A DNA stretch of 64,000 nucleotides from the NCBI GenBank assembly GCA_030847615.1, contig JAUMIR010000015.1, positions 5,907,501 to 5,971,500 of the forward strand, given 5' to 3'. The position numbers and the translations under genes were made by a program. Below the pieces are notes generated by a model. The model had not been told where the DNA came from, did no database searches, and saw only the letters and a program-made list of their open reading frames with translations. Shown piece after piece: positions 1 to 11,010 of this stretch. This stretch comes from Gambelia wislizenii (Eukaryota; Chordata; Lepidosauria; Squamata; Crotaphytidae). Numbering within the stretch: position 1 is the stretch's first letter; the number at the start of each line of letters is the position of its first letter.

Positions 1-72
1 TGACAGACTGTCTGTTTAATGATCTGCTCTAGAATCTTTCCTAGTATTGATGTCAGGCTGGCTGGGATCAGA
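1..72 (-). mobile_element. CR1 LINE fragment
   Basis: Read on the minus strand this matches the start of the CR1 reverse-transcriptase block seen intact at 48425-48490 and 57640-57700 (the codons around the residues TSIPGKILEQIIKQR). It is cut off by the window edge on the left and joins a BovB-like tail near position 75. Confidence 0.7.
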
Positions 73-78
73 TCAATT

Positions 79-360
79 CTATGGGTCCTGGAGCAAATCA
101 AACCTGAGTTCTCCTTGCAAGCCAAGATGACTAAACTGGGACTGTTGCACTTTGGCCATATCACGAGAAGGCAGACTCACTTGCCAAAAGACAAAAATGC
201 TAGGAAAGGTGGAGGGCAGTAGAAAGAGAGGAAGGCTGCCTAGCAGATGGAGAGGCTCCCTCAAAGAGGCTACAGCTCTAAGCCTGCAGGACCTGAGCAG
301 AGTGGTTGAGGACAGGGTGTCTTGGAGGCCTCTCATTCATGGGTTCTCCATGAGTTGAAG
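79..360 (+). mobile_element. RTE-BovB-type LINE 3' tail
   Basis: The plus frame reads a decayed copy of the C-terminal tail typical of BovB elements: residues like EQIKPEFSLQAKMTKL, then HFGHITRR, then an Arg-Lys-rich stretch and SLQDLSRVVEDR. It is broken by frameshifts and is only the last part of the element. Similar tails occur at 10640-11010 and, reversed, at 62030-62620. Confidence 0.75.
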
Positions 361-390
361 TCAACTAGAAGGCAGTTAACAACAAATTAT

Positions 391-785
391 CATAGAATCC
401 TAGAGTTGGAAGGGTCTTCTGGGCCATTGAGTCCAACCATTGGCTCAGTGTAGGAACTCCAGCTAGACAGCATCCCCAGCAGGGAGCTGTCCAGCCTCTT
501 TTTGAAGACATCTGTAGAAGACCTCACCACCTCTCTAGGCAACAGGTTCTATTGTATAACCACTCTTCCCTTCAAGAAGTTCATTTGAACATTCAATTGA
601 TATCTACCCTCCTGTCACTTAAAACCATTAGACCCGGTCCTCCTTTCAGAGAACAAACTTGCCCCCTCCTCTCTGTGTGACAGAGCCTGAGATATTTAAA
701 GAGGGTTACCACATCACCCCTTAGTCATGTGTTCACCAGGTGGAACTTCCCCCAACTCCCTCAACCTTTCTTCATATGTTTTATT
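391..785 (-). mobile_element. CR1 LINE 3' end
   Basis: It begins with the reverse complement of the CR1 3' terminus (catagaatcctagagttgga) and continues through the 3' end of the ORF2 region in antisense. It is an old copy with many differences. Confidence 0.75.
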
Positions 786-1780
786 CTCAATCATGACGAT
801 GACGATGACGATTACGATGTTGGCAGTGAGTAAATCTAGATAACTCTTCCATATTCATGATTGTTCTTAGTCACAACTGTGGCACTATTGCCATGATTGT
901 AGCTTCCCTCTCCAACCTCAGTTACCTGGCATCAGCTGCATGGGGGTGATTGGCACACGAGTGAATATTTCCATCAGGTCTGGGATGATTGGATCAAGAG
1001 AGGGGAGTTAGTACGTATACTTAACTAAGAAGCTGATAGAGAATACTGGCCTTGATGACGATGGTGGTGGTGGTGGTGGTAATCATCCTGCCTTTTCCCC
1101 AGTTTGGGACTCAAGGAGGCTTACAACAGTTACAATGAACATAGTTAAAAATCCATCACATACAAAAGTTTAAAAGGTCATTAAACTATATAAAAAAATT
1201 AAAACCAGTTAACACATAAAGCATTAAAACCACCACAACAAATAAAAGCCCAGCACATTATACAAGGCTCATTTCCCCAAATAAATAAATAAATAAATAA
1301 TTTTTCAAAGTCCAAATTAGAAACACAGTAGGGTACTTAAACAATTTTTGACTCTTGATTTAGTGGTCACCTTGGGGTGGGACTTCCAGCTAGTAAACCA
1401 CCCTGAGACCTCTAAATTATAGAGATCTTGCAAAACACATGACACAAGCTCTCAAAGCTCTCTCTCCCGACATCTTTACCAGGCAAAAGATCTTAGACAA
1501 TAAATAAAAATGATATTGTTGGAGTCACAGGCCTACATGTTGTTTCAGATGTTTCCTGTGTTGTTATTCCAGCTCTATGATTCTATGGTTTTATCATCCC
1601 AGGGTGCAGGCTGGGGATCACACCCACAAAGAAAGGCAACCCATTAGGTTTGAATAGTTAAGAATATTAGCTGGAATCCTGTTTGGGACTTATATCTTTG
1701 TAAGTGCATTTATGTCTGTGGGAACTAGAATTGTGCCATGGCATAACATCCATTTCCAGTGCAGGACTACTGATACATTA
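786..1780. other. gene-free stretch with simple repeats and a LINE tail
   Basis: No gene is seen. It holds a short ATGACG-type array (about 793-820), a GGT array (about 1060-1080), and from about 1083 to 1320 an A/T-rich segment that looks like an antisense L2-type LINE tail (the words gggactcaaggaggcttacaa, then AAATA repeats near 1277-1300). The rest is unassigned. Confidence 0.45.
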
Positions 1781-2004
1781 CTACAGGTGTCCTCTGCTTT
1801 CTCAACAGGTTAGGCACCAGAGCACTGTTGAAAACCGGAAATCACCAAAATGAGAAACCCAGTCCTATTTTTAGCTTGCAAATGCATTTTGGCCACCAAA
1901 AAAAGGTAAACAACACACTATATATCACTTGCAAATGTGAAAGGTAAATAACACAGTCGATTGAGAGATAAAGTAGCGTGTAGCCTCAGAAGCATGTGGA
2001 AGGT

Positions 2005-2320
2005 CATAGAATCATAGAATCATAGAACTGGAAGAGACCACCAGGGCCATCCAGTCCAACCCCTTTCTGCCATGCAGGAATAAACAATCAAATCATTCCC
2101 AACGGCTGGCCATCCAGCCTCTGCTTAAAAACCTCTGAAGAAGGAGACTCCACCATGCTCCCAGGCAGTGTATTCCACTTCTGAACAGCTCTTACTGTCA
2201 GGACGTTCTTCCTAATGTTTAGGTGGAATCTCTTTCCTATAGTTTGAACCTATTGCTCCATGTCCTAGTCTCTGGAGCAGCAGAAAACAAGCTTGCTCCA
2301 TCCTCAGTATGACATCCCTT
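2005..2320 (-). mobile_element. CR1 LINE 3' fragment
   Basis: It starts with the CR1 terminal octamer repeat in antisense (three catagaat units) and continues with the antisense coding end (ccatccagcctctgcttaaa). It lies inside the inverted-repeat transposon at 1781-4073. Confidence 0.8.
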
Positions 2321-2529
2321 CAAATATTAATTGGGACTGTTCCTGCCAAATCAGGACAGTTGGAGAATATGACATAAACTTTGCATGTAGCTTGATGCTA
2401 AGAAATTCTGCCACACTTCAAACCAGCGGTTTCCTGGTTATACAGGCTCCCCCCCACAACTTTCTGACACCTCACTTTGTGACGCCTCGCTCTTCCATCG
2501 CTTGCAAATTATAGACCAGTTGAATTAAT

Positions 2530-3875
2530 TCAACAGGGATCCACTCTTTTGTCAGTTCTTCTTACCTACGAGGCTTGCTTGAGAGCACTTGCACACACTT
2601 TTGTGTGTATATACGAGGGACAGCGTGGTCAAGTCAGATATGGCGATGCTCTTTCAGAGCCCTTTCTAATAACTAATGGAGTGAAGCAAGGTTGTGTTCT
2701 TGCACCAACTTTATTTACAATCTTCTTTAGCACGATGCTCCAAAGGGCTATGGCAGAGCTTGAAGAAGACGACGGCATCTATATACGCTACCGTACTGAT
2801 GGTAGCTTGTTTAACTTAAGCCGTCTGAGGGCTCACACTAAGACTCTAAACTATCTAGTCCGTGAGCTGCTCTTCGCCGATGATGCTGCCCTTGTTGCCC
2901 ACACAGAAGCAGCTCTGCAGCGCCTAACATCCTGCTTTGCAACAGCTGCAGACCTGTTTGGGCTGGAAGTCAACCTGAAGAAAACAGAAGTTCTTTACCA
3001 GCCTGCATCACAGGATGAACACCACCATCCCCACATTGCCGTCGGCAAATCTGTGCTCAAGTCTGTTCAGCAGTTCACCTACCTGGGAAGCATCATCTCC
3101 TCAGATGCCAAGATTGACAAAGAGATCGATCACAGATTAGCAAAGGCATATAGTGCATTTGGAAGACTTCACAAAAGAGTCTGGAGCAATAAACACCTGA
3201 GGCAAAGCACAAAAATCAGTGTGTATAGAGCCATCGTACTGTCTATCCTCCTTTATGGATCTGAAACATGGGTCACCTATCGCCACCACCTACGACTCCT
3301 CGAGCGCTTTCATCAGCGCTGTCTACGCACAATCCTAAATATACACTGGACTGACTTTGTGACGAATGTTGCTGTCCTTGAGCAAGCAGGGATCACCAGT
3401 ATTGAGACCATGATATTGAGAACGCAGCTGCGCTGGGCAGGGCACGTTTCTAGGATGGAGGACCATCGCCTCCCAAAAATACTACTCTACGGTGAACTCG
3501 CCACGGGTCAGCGTAAGAGGGGCGCTCCCAAAAAAGCGATACAAAGACTCCCTGAAACAACATCTCAGGCTTGGCCAAATTGATCACCAACAGTGGTCCG
3601 CCCTGGCCTCACATCGGGAGGCATGGAGACGCAGTATCCACAATGCTGCAGCCGTATTTGAGAACTCACGACGAACAAGTCTTGAAGAGAAACGACAACG
3701 CAGAAAGAATCACAACCCAAAAACATCACCCAAGGAGACCTTCTGCTGTGCTTTTTGCAACCGGACTTGTTTATCTCGGATTGGCCTTTTTAGTCACCAG
3801 CGCGCTTGCAGAAAGCGCGGGATGAGTCCTTCCTGAATCTTCGTTTGCGAAGAAAAGCCAGAGAGAGAGAGAGAG
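2530..3875 (+). mobile_element. non-LTR retrotransposon reverse transcriptase, 3' part (copy 1)
   Basis: A 344-residue frame (2549-3583) reads reverse-transcriptase blocks: GVKQGCVLAPTLF (finger/palm), LLFADDAALVAH (the FADD catalytic box) and LLYGSETW. A frameshift near 3525-3540 then moves the reading to 3492-3836, which ends with a C2H2-like finger (CCAFCNRTC, then HQRAC). The 5' half (endonuclease) is missing. The tail is a short hairpin-like TTCGTTTGCGAA followed by a GA-rich microsatellite. A second 3' copy is at 52490-53130, and a 5' end probably of the same family is at 19925-21625. The clade (RTE-like or Ingi/Vingi-like) cannot be fixed without a tree. Confidence 0.85.
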
Positions 3876-4604
3876 AGATGCATGTATATATTTAGTGTTA
3901 ATCTAGCTTTTGCACACATTCAAAAGTGATGTATAGTGTGTTATTTAGTGTTTTGGTGGCCAAAATGCATTTGCAAGCTAAAAAATCCCCCCTGGGTTCC
4001 ACTTTTCAACCAATTCCACTTTCTGACAGTCCTCTGGTCCCTAACCTGTCAGATAAGCAGGTGCTTCCTGTAGTTCTACCAATGAATGGGGCTGTCCAAA
4101 GTACTGAATACCATCCTTCCTATTGGTTGAGCACACCTTGGAGACCTCCTTTCAAGTTCAGACTACAACCTGTAGCAGATTTACTGCCCTAGTGGCAGGG
4201 GAAACATCCGACACCACTGCTTTAAACCCTTCTCTGTTTAAATTGAATCTAGTTTACTCTTTTCTATTCCTAGCAAAGGAGTGGAAAATATGTCACTGAC
4301 TCCAACGGAACTGGGAAAACAACAACACCTAGCTTTGACAGATGGTGGAATATAACTCTACTTAAATATTGATCCTAGGTCAGGTGGGCGTCAGACGCAG
4401 AGACGTTTTCCCATTGCGCAGTCAAAGATGTTTTAATGGCTTTAGAGGAGGGGAAGGAAAAAAAAACACTAAACCCAGAGGGGCGTAGAAAAGACATGAG
4501 AGACAAAATGTCATGCCAGTGCGCACGGCACATTGTGCGTATGGTGAGGGAGGCAGAATGATGTCACAAAACATGACAATAGGTTCAGAACTTGGCTTGC
4601 TAAC

Positions 4605-4965
4605 ATAGTTATCCATCTATCCACCCATCTACCTATCCATCTACCTGTCTGTCTATGTATTCATCTCCCTCCCTCTCTCCTATTTAGTTAGCCATTCAAC
4701 TACTTATTTATCTATGCATCCACTCAACCACTCATCTATTCTATCCTCCCTCCCTCTCTGTGCCTCTCCATTCATTTCTCTCTCTCTACCTCTCTCTTTC
4801 TCCGTCCATCCATTTATTTATCTATCTATACATCCATCCAGCCACTCAACTATCTTTCCTCCCTCCCTCCCTCCCTTCTTCCTATCTATTCCATCTATCT
4901 TCATCCATCCTTCTAACAATCATCTTTCTCCTCCCTTTCCTCTCCCCACCCACCCACCCCTCCAT
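4605..4965 (+). repeat. pyrimidine-rich tetranucleotide microsatellite
   Basis: This stretch of imperfect CCAT, CTAT, CTCC and TCCA units is interrupted but continuous over about 360 bases. Open frames across it are low-complexity Ser/Pro/Leu products and are not genes. Confidence 0.85.
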
Positions 4966-4985
4966 TTGTCTGTCTGTAGTCTGAA

Positions 4986-5022
4986 CCGGACACAGAGCCT
5001 CCCTTGTGGCTGCAGGTACTCA
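4986..5022 (-). other. 37-bp copy of C2CD4D coding sequence
   Basis: The segment is identical to 6190-6226, inside the C2 domain of the C2CD4D gene, at 36 of 37 positions. On the minus strand it reads the residues EYLQPQGRL. Flanking sequence is not alignable by eye. It lies about 0.9 kb downstream of the gene's stop codon. Confidence 0.7.
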
Positions 5023-5883
5023 TTTCTCCCATAGCGGTAGAACAGTCGATCCCTCCTCCTTTTAGTATGGAAGTTTAAGCAGCTCTCCAAGGTGCTGAAT
5101 CCATTTGGGGGCAAATTAATACACAGTCGCTGATGTATTTAAGGTAAACAAATTTCCCCACCGCCTGCTACTGTGAAAGGTGCCTACATTCCACACTGAC
5201 TGGATATGAGCAATTCTCTGTGGCTTTTGTGTGTCTGTGTGTGTGCGTGTGCAAGAGAGAGAGGTCATCCTTTTAGTTTATTCCTCCATTTTCTCAAACC
5301 TTGAGGTCACTCCAACCTCACTCATACTTCCCTCTTGCCTTCCTCCTCTTGCTTTGTCTCCATAGCCACTGGCACTCACCTCCTGAGTTTGCTGTTAGAT
5401 GGAGCGATGAAAACTAAGCTGTGTGAGGTATGCATTTTATTAGTGGACCACTGGAGAGGAATCCAGTGGTGAGTACTTGCTGACACAGAAAGCGTTTTAA
5501 TGGATCAAGTGAATCCCATTGTTCCTCCCACCCCACTTGTGTCACTTGATAGCTGAAAAGGAAAATGCAATACCACTTCTGGCCTGCAGCATTGGTGGAG
5601 CCCAAGAGCAGCAGACAGCAGCCCAACAGCTCCTTCTGCTGGCAATCAGTCGTGGTCATTGAGTGCATGAACCAAAAATAGGAAAGGAGCTGGTCGTTCT
5701 TGCCTTTTACAGATCCATTTGAAATCCAACCCATCCATATTTTGGTTTGTGTCTCTTTTGGGGCAAAAGTATGAGGAGGAAAGGAGACGAGAGGGCCTCT
5801 TTTCTTTGTAAAACTCCTTTGTGTAGAAGAAGGGGGTAGCTAAAAAAACACTCTCCCTGCATCCCCTCCTCTTTCTGCCACCA
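5023..5883. other. 3' flank of C2CD4D, nothing recognised
   Basis: A GT-rich microsatellite is seen near 5228-5256. The rest may include the 3' UTR of the minus-strand gene. No repeat family or further gene is recognised; the minus-strand frames here have no family signature. Confidence 0.4.
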
Positions 5884-6975
5884 CTAAGGTGAGGTTTGAG
5901 CCTTCCAGGGCAAAAGAGAATCAAGTGGGACATCGCATTCTCCTAATACAGTGTCCCGCCGCATCCCAGAGCCTTTGTTCAGTACTTTGAGCCTGAGGCT
6001 GAATCTGGGAAGTTCATCTGAGGAGATGCCCTCAAAGAAAAAGTCCTCATTGAAGATGGGGTCCCGGCTCCTCTTCACAATGGCACTGTGCTGTCTCTGC
6101 CCAGCCCCTGGGCGCAGCCGGAGGGAGACACAGCAGTGGATATGCCGTGAGTCACAGTGGGAAGGGTAGAAGGCCTCGGCACTCACCAGCCGGACACGGA
6201 GCCTCCCTTGTGGCTGCAGGTACTCACTGGACAGCCTCAGCCTTCCCCCTTTGCTCACCATCAGCACCACCTCCTTGGTGAGCCTCTCGCGGCAACGGAT
6301 CCAGTCCAATGGAAAAGCCGGCAAGAGGGGTGGAGGGGCCAGGTGACCCCAGGGAGGCTCCTTTTCCCGGCGGTGGAAGCTGGGGCTCGTGTCCGTGGAA
6401 CTGGTCTCCTCTGTGGACAATGAGCTTGGTCGGGGAGCCACGCCGATATTGGCTGAGCGGCCCACAAATTTCCGGCGGTACCCATGGGCATGGCATGATG
6501 GGATGGCACTCAAGGAACGCATCAGCAGTGGGGAGCTGTAAGGGGAGGTCTCGGTGGAGGAGGCCGTGTCACTGTCCGGGGCCAAACCGGGATGTGAGAG
6601 GGGCTTCATGGGTGGAGAAGAGAACCTGGCAATGTGGCACTTGTGGGGGGATCGCCCACTGTGGAAGAGGGACTCCCGGCGGCGAGTATGTGGACTCTCT
6701 GGAAGGAAGGGGAGGCTGGCGAGCTGAGGCATGGAGGAGGCACCATGGAGATGCCTGTCAGCTTGGACTTCCTCTTGCTCGGAGCTTTCCACATGGATAA
6801 CATGGCCTCTGGCTGACTGGCTCCCACAGGCTTCGTGGGCCTTGCTCCTGCATGAACGCCGGCCTTGAAGGGAAGCCAGGTTGGGTGGGATAAAAAATGG
6901 GGGAATTTTGTCTGGTGTGAGGACATTGGGACAGGCCACCGGCTGCAGGTTGGAGGGTTTCTTTCTGGAGAACAT
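5884..6975 (-). CDS. C2CD4D: C2 calcium-dependent domain-containing protein 4 family member (C2CD4D-like)
   Basis: A single-exon frame encodes 363 residues and ends in TAG at 5884-5886. The N-terminal part carries the family signature ACPNVLTPDKIPPFFIPP (read here with VACPNVL), then FLPESPHTRRRESLFH, the motif PDSDTASS, and a Ser/Thr-rich linker (TSSTDTSP). The C-terminal third is a C2 domain: LRLSSEYLQPQGRLRVRL, CVSLRLRP, then the conserved RDPIFNEDFFFEG and DTVLGECDVPL. The first ATG is at 6973-6975. Six bases upstream lies a good splice acceptor (tgccctcacag), so a non-coding first exon upstream is likely, as in human C2CD4D. C2CD4 proteins are intracellular and nuclear-associated, and their calcium binding is uncertain; the function is inferred from the family. 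In human this gene borders the S100/epidermal differentiation cluster, which agrees with the SFTP genes to its right. Confidence 0.88.
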   Translation of the reverse strand: MFSRKKPSNLQPVACPNVLTPDKIPPFFIPPNLASLQGRRSCRSKAHEACGSQSARGHVIHVESSEQEEVQADRHLHGASSMPQLASLPFLPESPHTRRRESLFHSGRSPHKCHIARFSSPPMKPLSHPGLAPDSDTASSTETSPYSSPLLMRSLSAIPSCHAHGYRRKFVGRSANIGVAPRPSSLSTEETSSTDTSPSFHRREKEPPWGHLAPPPLLPAFPLDWIRCRERLTKEVVLMVSKGGRLRLSSEYLQPQGRLRVRLVSAEAFYPSHCDSRHIHCCVSLRLRPGAGQRQHSAIVKRSRDPIFNEDFFFEGISSDELPRFSLRLKVLNKGSGMRRDTVLGECDVPLDSLLPWKAQTSP

Positions 6976-6978
6976 CTC

Positions 6979-8028
6979 AGGCTGTGAGGGCAGATCCAAA
7001 GGAGGTCAACATCAAAGCAATTTGAGAGATAGATATCCACAGGCAGAATGCCAAGTGAGGTCAGAGCTGAAGTCTGTCAGGATGACCTTGAGGGAAAAAG
7101 AAAGAGAAATGGTGAGGCCTTTGGAGGATACTGAGTATCTTGAGTTGTTCAAGCCACAAACCGTCTAAGCTGCCTGCAATAAGTTTCAAAGGAAGGAACA
7201 ATAACCAGTGTGTTTCAGTCCTCATGAGGACCAGACCCTTTGGCCAATATTCTACAGGAGCTACTTTGTTAAGTATACTGAACTAAATAACCTTCCCTGG
7301 CCCGACCCCTCCCAAGCCTGTCAGAAGCTTCATTCACGTGTGCTGTGAGGGCTGGCTGGCTGGACCCCCTTCTCAATCATGACAGTAGTGTTACAATAGT
7401 GACTAAGTAGCAATTGTGAATTCAGAACAATGATTGCTACTTAGTCATGAATGTGATGCTGTTTCCATAATCATAAACTCCACTCCCCCCCTTTAACAGG
7501 CATCAGCTGCGTGGGGAGAAAGCCATCTCGCTTGGAGCTGCCATTGTTCTGCCATCATTTGGAGCATGGGTGAAGGATGTTTCTGTCAGGTTGGGGAGGG
7601 GGGCAGTTAGGCCAGGAGAAGTTATGTGGGCACAACCCCATGGATGAGCAGCATGGTACATCCCTCTTCACAGCTGACCCAGAGAGTATTAATTCCCGAG
7701 GAACATCTGCCAACTTGTCTTTTTGCAAACCTTCTTCTATTCCAATGTAGTTTCAGGGTGCCTTTCTATTGACTTGCACCCCATGACATCTCCACCCCAG
7801 CTGCAAAGCCAGGGTAGAGAACCTTCAGCTCTGGGGCCAAATGTAGCCCTCTTGTGGCCCTAGCAAGAGCTGCAAGCTAAAGCATGCTGGTCTTTTTGGC
7901 CCCTCCCCCTTTACCCCTTGGCCCTGCCCACTCCTGGACCCCCACCCCCCAGGACTTGTCAGAATTGAATTTGGCCCTTGAGCTGAAAGAGGTTCCTTGC
8001 TTTACAGTAAATATGGGAAGCATGTGGC
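6979..8028. other. upstream region of C2CD4D, mostly unassigned
   Basis: This is expected to hold the C2CD4D promoter and first exon, but I cannot place them. A block at about 7370-7560 shares wording with 785-960 (tcaatcatgac, then catcagctgc.tgggg), so it is an interspersed repeat of unknown class. No TATA box or CpG-rich block could be assigned confidently. Confidence 0.35.
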
Positions 8029-8128
8029 TCTCCAAATGTCATTGGACTGAAAGTCCCAGTATTCCTCACCACTGGCAAAGCTGGATAGAGGGTGCTGGGA
8101 GTTACAGTCCAATAACATCTGGAAGGCC
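8029..8128. mobile_element. palindromic MITE (copy a)
   Basis: A roughly 100-bp hairpin-like repeat: the left half (ccaaatgtcattggactgaa) is the inverted counterpart of the right half (cagtccaataacatctgg). Other copies are at 13500-13590, 24451-24543, 38990-39081 and 62678-62766. No coding capacity. Confidence 0.65.
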
Positions 8129-9670
8129 AAGTCCCAGCCCTAATAAACAGGATGATAAATGAAGCTGAATGATAAATGAACCTTCCCACCCTGAGCCAAG
8201 GCAAAATATGTTTGCTGCCTTTTGTTCTAACCACTAAGCAACACTGCTTGCACCAAAAACTTCCTGTTGTTTTTTTTTTAAAATACTTTTCCTAGCCCAC
8301 CTCTGCAAATTTCATTTGATTCCCACCTACATCAATCCCCCTCTGCCACACTCCTTGTCAGGTGGCTGATCACTGAAAAATCTCCTCATAGGGATGGATC
8401 TTTCCCCTCCAAGTGATCTGGAAAGTATTCTGTTGTGGGGTGGGGTTGTGGAGAGGGACTGAGAGAGAGAGAGAGGTTCCCAGCCAGCAAAACCCAAAAG
8501 GTATAACTGAGTCATTAAACAGCAGCTGGCTGAGCATAGCTAAGTAGTTCTTCCGTGCTGACATTAATCTTATGGTCTCCTGAGCCCTGTGAAGTTTTTG
8601 AAATGTCAGGAGAAGAGGCGAGGAGCTGTGTGTAAGTGTCTGTGTTTACTGCCAAGCAGGGACATAAACCTTGGTGATTTATCATTCTTCCCATGAGAAA
8701 AAGATTGAATCATTTAAACTCTTTTCTTTCCCTGCTGTGAGAGATTCCTCAAAAGCTGGGCTGTCTGTGAGGAATACTTGCAGTTCAGAACTTCCTCTGT
8801 GCCCAAACAAACTAACGAAAAATGTGAATATTTTGTGCAGAAAAATCAGATTTTTCTGTGCATAAAACTTATTTTCTGTGCAGGGAGACAGCTTCCTATG
8901 CAAAGAATCAAATTTTCTGTGCAAAAAAAGCTTCTTGCATGCAGGACCATGGGCGAATTTTGCACAGAAGAATTCCTGGTAGTCAAGAATTGTGCTGGGT
9001 CCAGATTTTTCTTAGCCAAGTTTCCTGACAGCCAGGAGACACCCTTTTCCAGAATCTCCATTCCTCCTGTCTGTTGACTTTCCATCTCCCCTCTCGACAG
9101 ACAACTCATTATAGGAGTATCTTCCCATTTCTTCCCCTTTTGTGTACTGGTTGCATTTTTCAAAACCTCTGTGTTTCCTGAAGCTTAAAATACCTTCCTG
9201 TTTCTTGGTGGCTCCATTTTGATGACAATCTTGTCAACACTCACCACCTGAATTCACAATTAGTGTGACAGTAAAGAGACTAAGAATCAGGAAGTGATTC
9301 TAAGGGCTTGTCCAGATGCAATGGTTTACAGCAACTGGGTGCGCTTTTTGCCCATTTGTAGCAAAGCTGATTTGTCTTCACCATTTCCGTGCCTATTCAT
9401 ATCCATTAGCATTCGGATTGAGTGGGCACATGCACTCATAAAGAGCAATTGAGCAAAAATGTGCAGCAATGCAAATTCAGATGGCCATACATCTGGAAAT
9501 GTGCATCTATGTGCATTTTCCAGGAAGCTTCGGGGAAAACTGTGAATCCTTTTACTGCGCAGCTTGTGGAGTTTTTAGCCCCCTCCCTCTGAATACTGCG
9601 AAACCCCTTCAGATCTCATTCAGACAGATCATATTCTCTGTGAATTCTGAGGAGTATTTTCATTGTGTAG
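8129..9670. other. gene-free stretch with an irregular TCTGTGC-rich block
   Basis: No gene is seen. Between about 8830 and 8960 the words ttctgtgcaaaa / ttttctgtgcag recur four or more times at irregular spacing, giving an A/T-rich degenerate repeat. A GA-type microsatellite lies at 8459-8475. The remainder is unassigned. Confidence 0.4.
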
Positions 9671-10007
9671 GAGCAGTGCATGCTGGGAGATCACAGTCTA
9701 CTTCCTGGAGCAATGCATGCTGGGAGATGACTGTTTATTCCCCTGTATCCCAGCATGCCATGTTTTAGGATGAAAGGAGCAGTGCATGCTGGGAGATCAC
9801 AGTCTGCTTCCTCATATCCCAGTATGCCATGCTCTGGAATAGCAGGATCAATGCATGCTGGGAGATCACTGTTTACTTCCCTTACATCCCAAGCTCTAGG
9901 GGGGCAGGAGCAGTGCATGCTGGGAGGTCAGTCTGCTTCCCTGTATTCCAGCATGCCATGCTCTGGGATGGTGGAAGCAGTGCATCCTGGGAGATTGTGT
10001 ATTCCTG
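9671..10007 (+). repeat. minisatellite, about 68-bp unit, five copies
   Basis: Units begin near 9671 (short), 9708, 9778, 9845, 9908 and 9975 (partial), each with the core gcagtgcatgctgggagatc and, in most, catcccagcatgccatgctc. Unit length varies from 37 to 70 bp. The core is nearly self-complementary (gcatgctgggag against cccagcatgcc), so each unit can form a hairpin. The overlapping open frames on both strands come from the repeat. Confidence 0.85.
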
Positions 10008-10076
10008 CATGGCAGAGGGTTGGACTAGATGGCCCTTGTGGTCTCTTCCAACTCTATGATTCTAAGATTCTAAGAC
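10008..10076 (+). mobile_element. CR1 LINE 3' terminal fragment
   Basis: It reads the CR1 3' terminus on the plus strand: ggttggactagatggccctt, then tcttccaactctatgattct and octamer repeats (attctaag). The coding part is absent. Confidence 0.8.
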
Positions 10077-10639
10077 AAGCCCTAGGTCACTGCATTTGGT
10101 CACACCATCACTGGTTTCTCTCTCTCTCTCTCTTGTCCTGCACTCTTTCCAGTGGCTACACACTCCAATGTATTGGAGTCCTTTTACTCCGGTTGTGTCA
10201 GCAACAGGATTCCATTTCCATTTACTCTTGAGCCCCATCCTTCCCCTTGTGAACCATGTGCCTTTGCAAAGGGGGTGCACAAAATGGTGGAAAATTAGGC
10301 ACTTGGTTCAAGAGGGGTGGGCAGGTTCTCAAACTGCACAACTGTTGTTTCAGCTCCAAGTGTGTTGCTGCTGGAGGATTACATTTCTCAGAATCCTCAG
10401 GCTGGCTGGCTGGCTAGGTGGTACTGGGCACTGTATTCCAATAAAGCTAACTTTCTCAGGCTCAAGTGGAATAGCTAAGGAAGGTGACAACATGAAGGCA
10501 TTGCACCCATGAAATTGTTTTCTTCGATCCTCAAATTTCTAGCATTGAAGTAACTTAAAACTTCACTAAACATTTAGAAAGACACCTGAGGCCTCCAAAG
10601 AAAAGTGACAAAGTGACCGAAACCTGATAGGGAGAAGAA

Positions 10640-11010
10640 TCAACTCATTTGACATGGGCTGGAAGAAGGTCCTGCAGATACCGTGGACAGCCAAAAAGAC
10701 AAGTCCGTCTTAAACAAATCAGTCCTGAACTCTCCCTAGAAGCCAAGATGACTAAACTGAGGCTGTCGTATTTTGTCGTATTTTGGCCAAATCATGCGAA
10801 GACAGGACTTACTCAAAAAGACAACAATGCTTGGTAAGGTGGAAGGCAGTAGGAAAAGAAGAAGACCTCATTCCAGATGGGTAGGATCTATCAAGGAAGC
10901 CATAGCTGCTGCCAGAGTCTGCAAAACCTGAGCAGGGCTGTTGAAGAGGGCAACTTGGAGGTCTCTCATTCATCTGGTCAACATAAGTCAAAGTCCACTG
11001 GAGGGCAGTT
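10640..11010 (+). mobile_element. RTE-BovB-type LINE 3' tail
   Basis: It shares the sequence path of the tail at 79-360: aaacaaatcagtcctgaact, ccaagatgactaaactgagg, and a purine-rich segment. Decayed frames read KQISPELSLEAKMTKLRLSYF. It ends in gtcaacataagtcaaagtcc, the usual BovB end wording. Confidence 0.75.

Larger units (their letters stand above)
1781..4073. mobile_element. DNA transposon with long inverted ends, invaded by CR1 and a LINE
   Basis: The outer arms 1781-1965 and about 3905-4073 are imperfect inverted copies of each other. The ends read CTACAGGTGTCCTCTGC on the left and, reversed, CTACAGGAAGCACCTGC on the right; both arms then share CAGGTTAGG, and further inside the phrase tggtggccaaaatgcatttg. 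A CR1 fragment and a LINE reverse-transcriptase fragment lie between the arms, so they probably inserted later. No transposase frame is seen. A TA-inserting (mariner/Tigger-like) element is the likely class, but this is inferred. Confidence 0.55.

Noticed and set aside
4714..5034. Ser/Pro/Leu-rich frames
   Set aside because: Microsatellite translation.
6157..7168. Several 60-160-codon frames overlapping C2CD4D in other frames and on the other strand
   Set aside because: Shadows of the GC-rich C2CD4D exon, which alone carries recognisable family motifs.
9671..10007. Regularly spaced repeats that might suggest a CRISPR array
   Set aside because: The spacing units are themselves repeats (minisatellite) and the context is eukaryotic.
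9691..10231. Open frames on both strands with CxxR and HAGRS repeats
   Set aside because: Products of the 68-bp minisatellite and adjoining CR1 tail.
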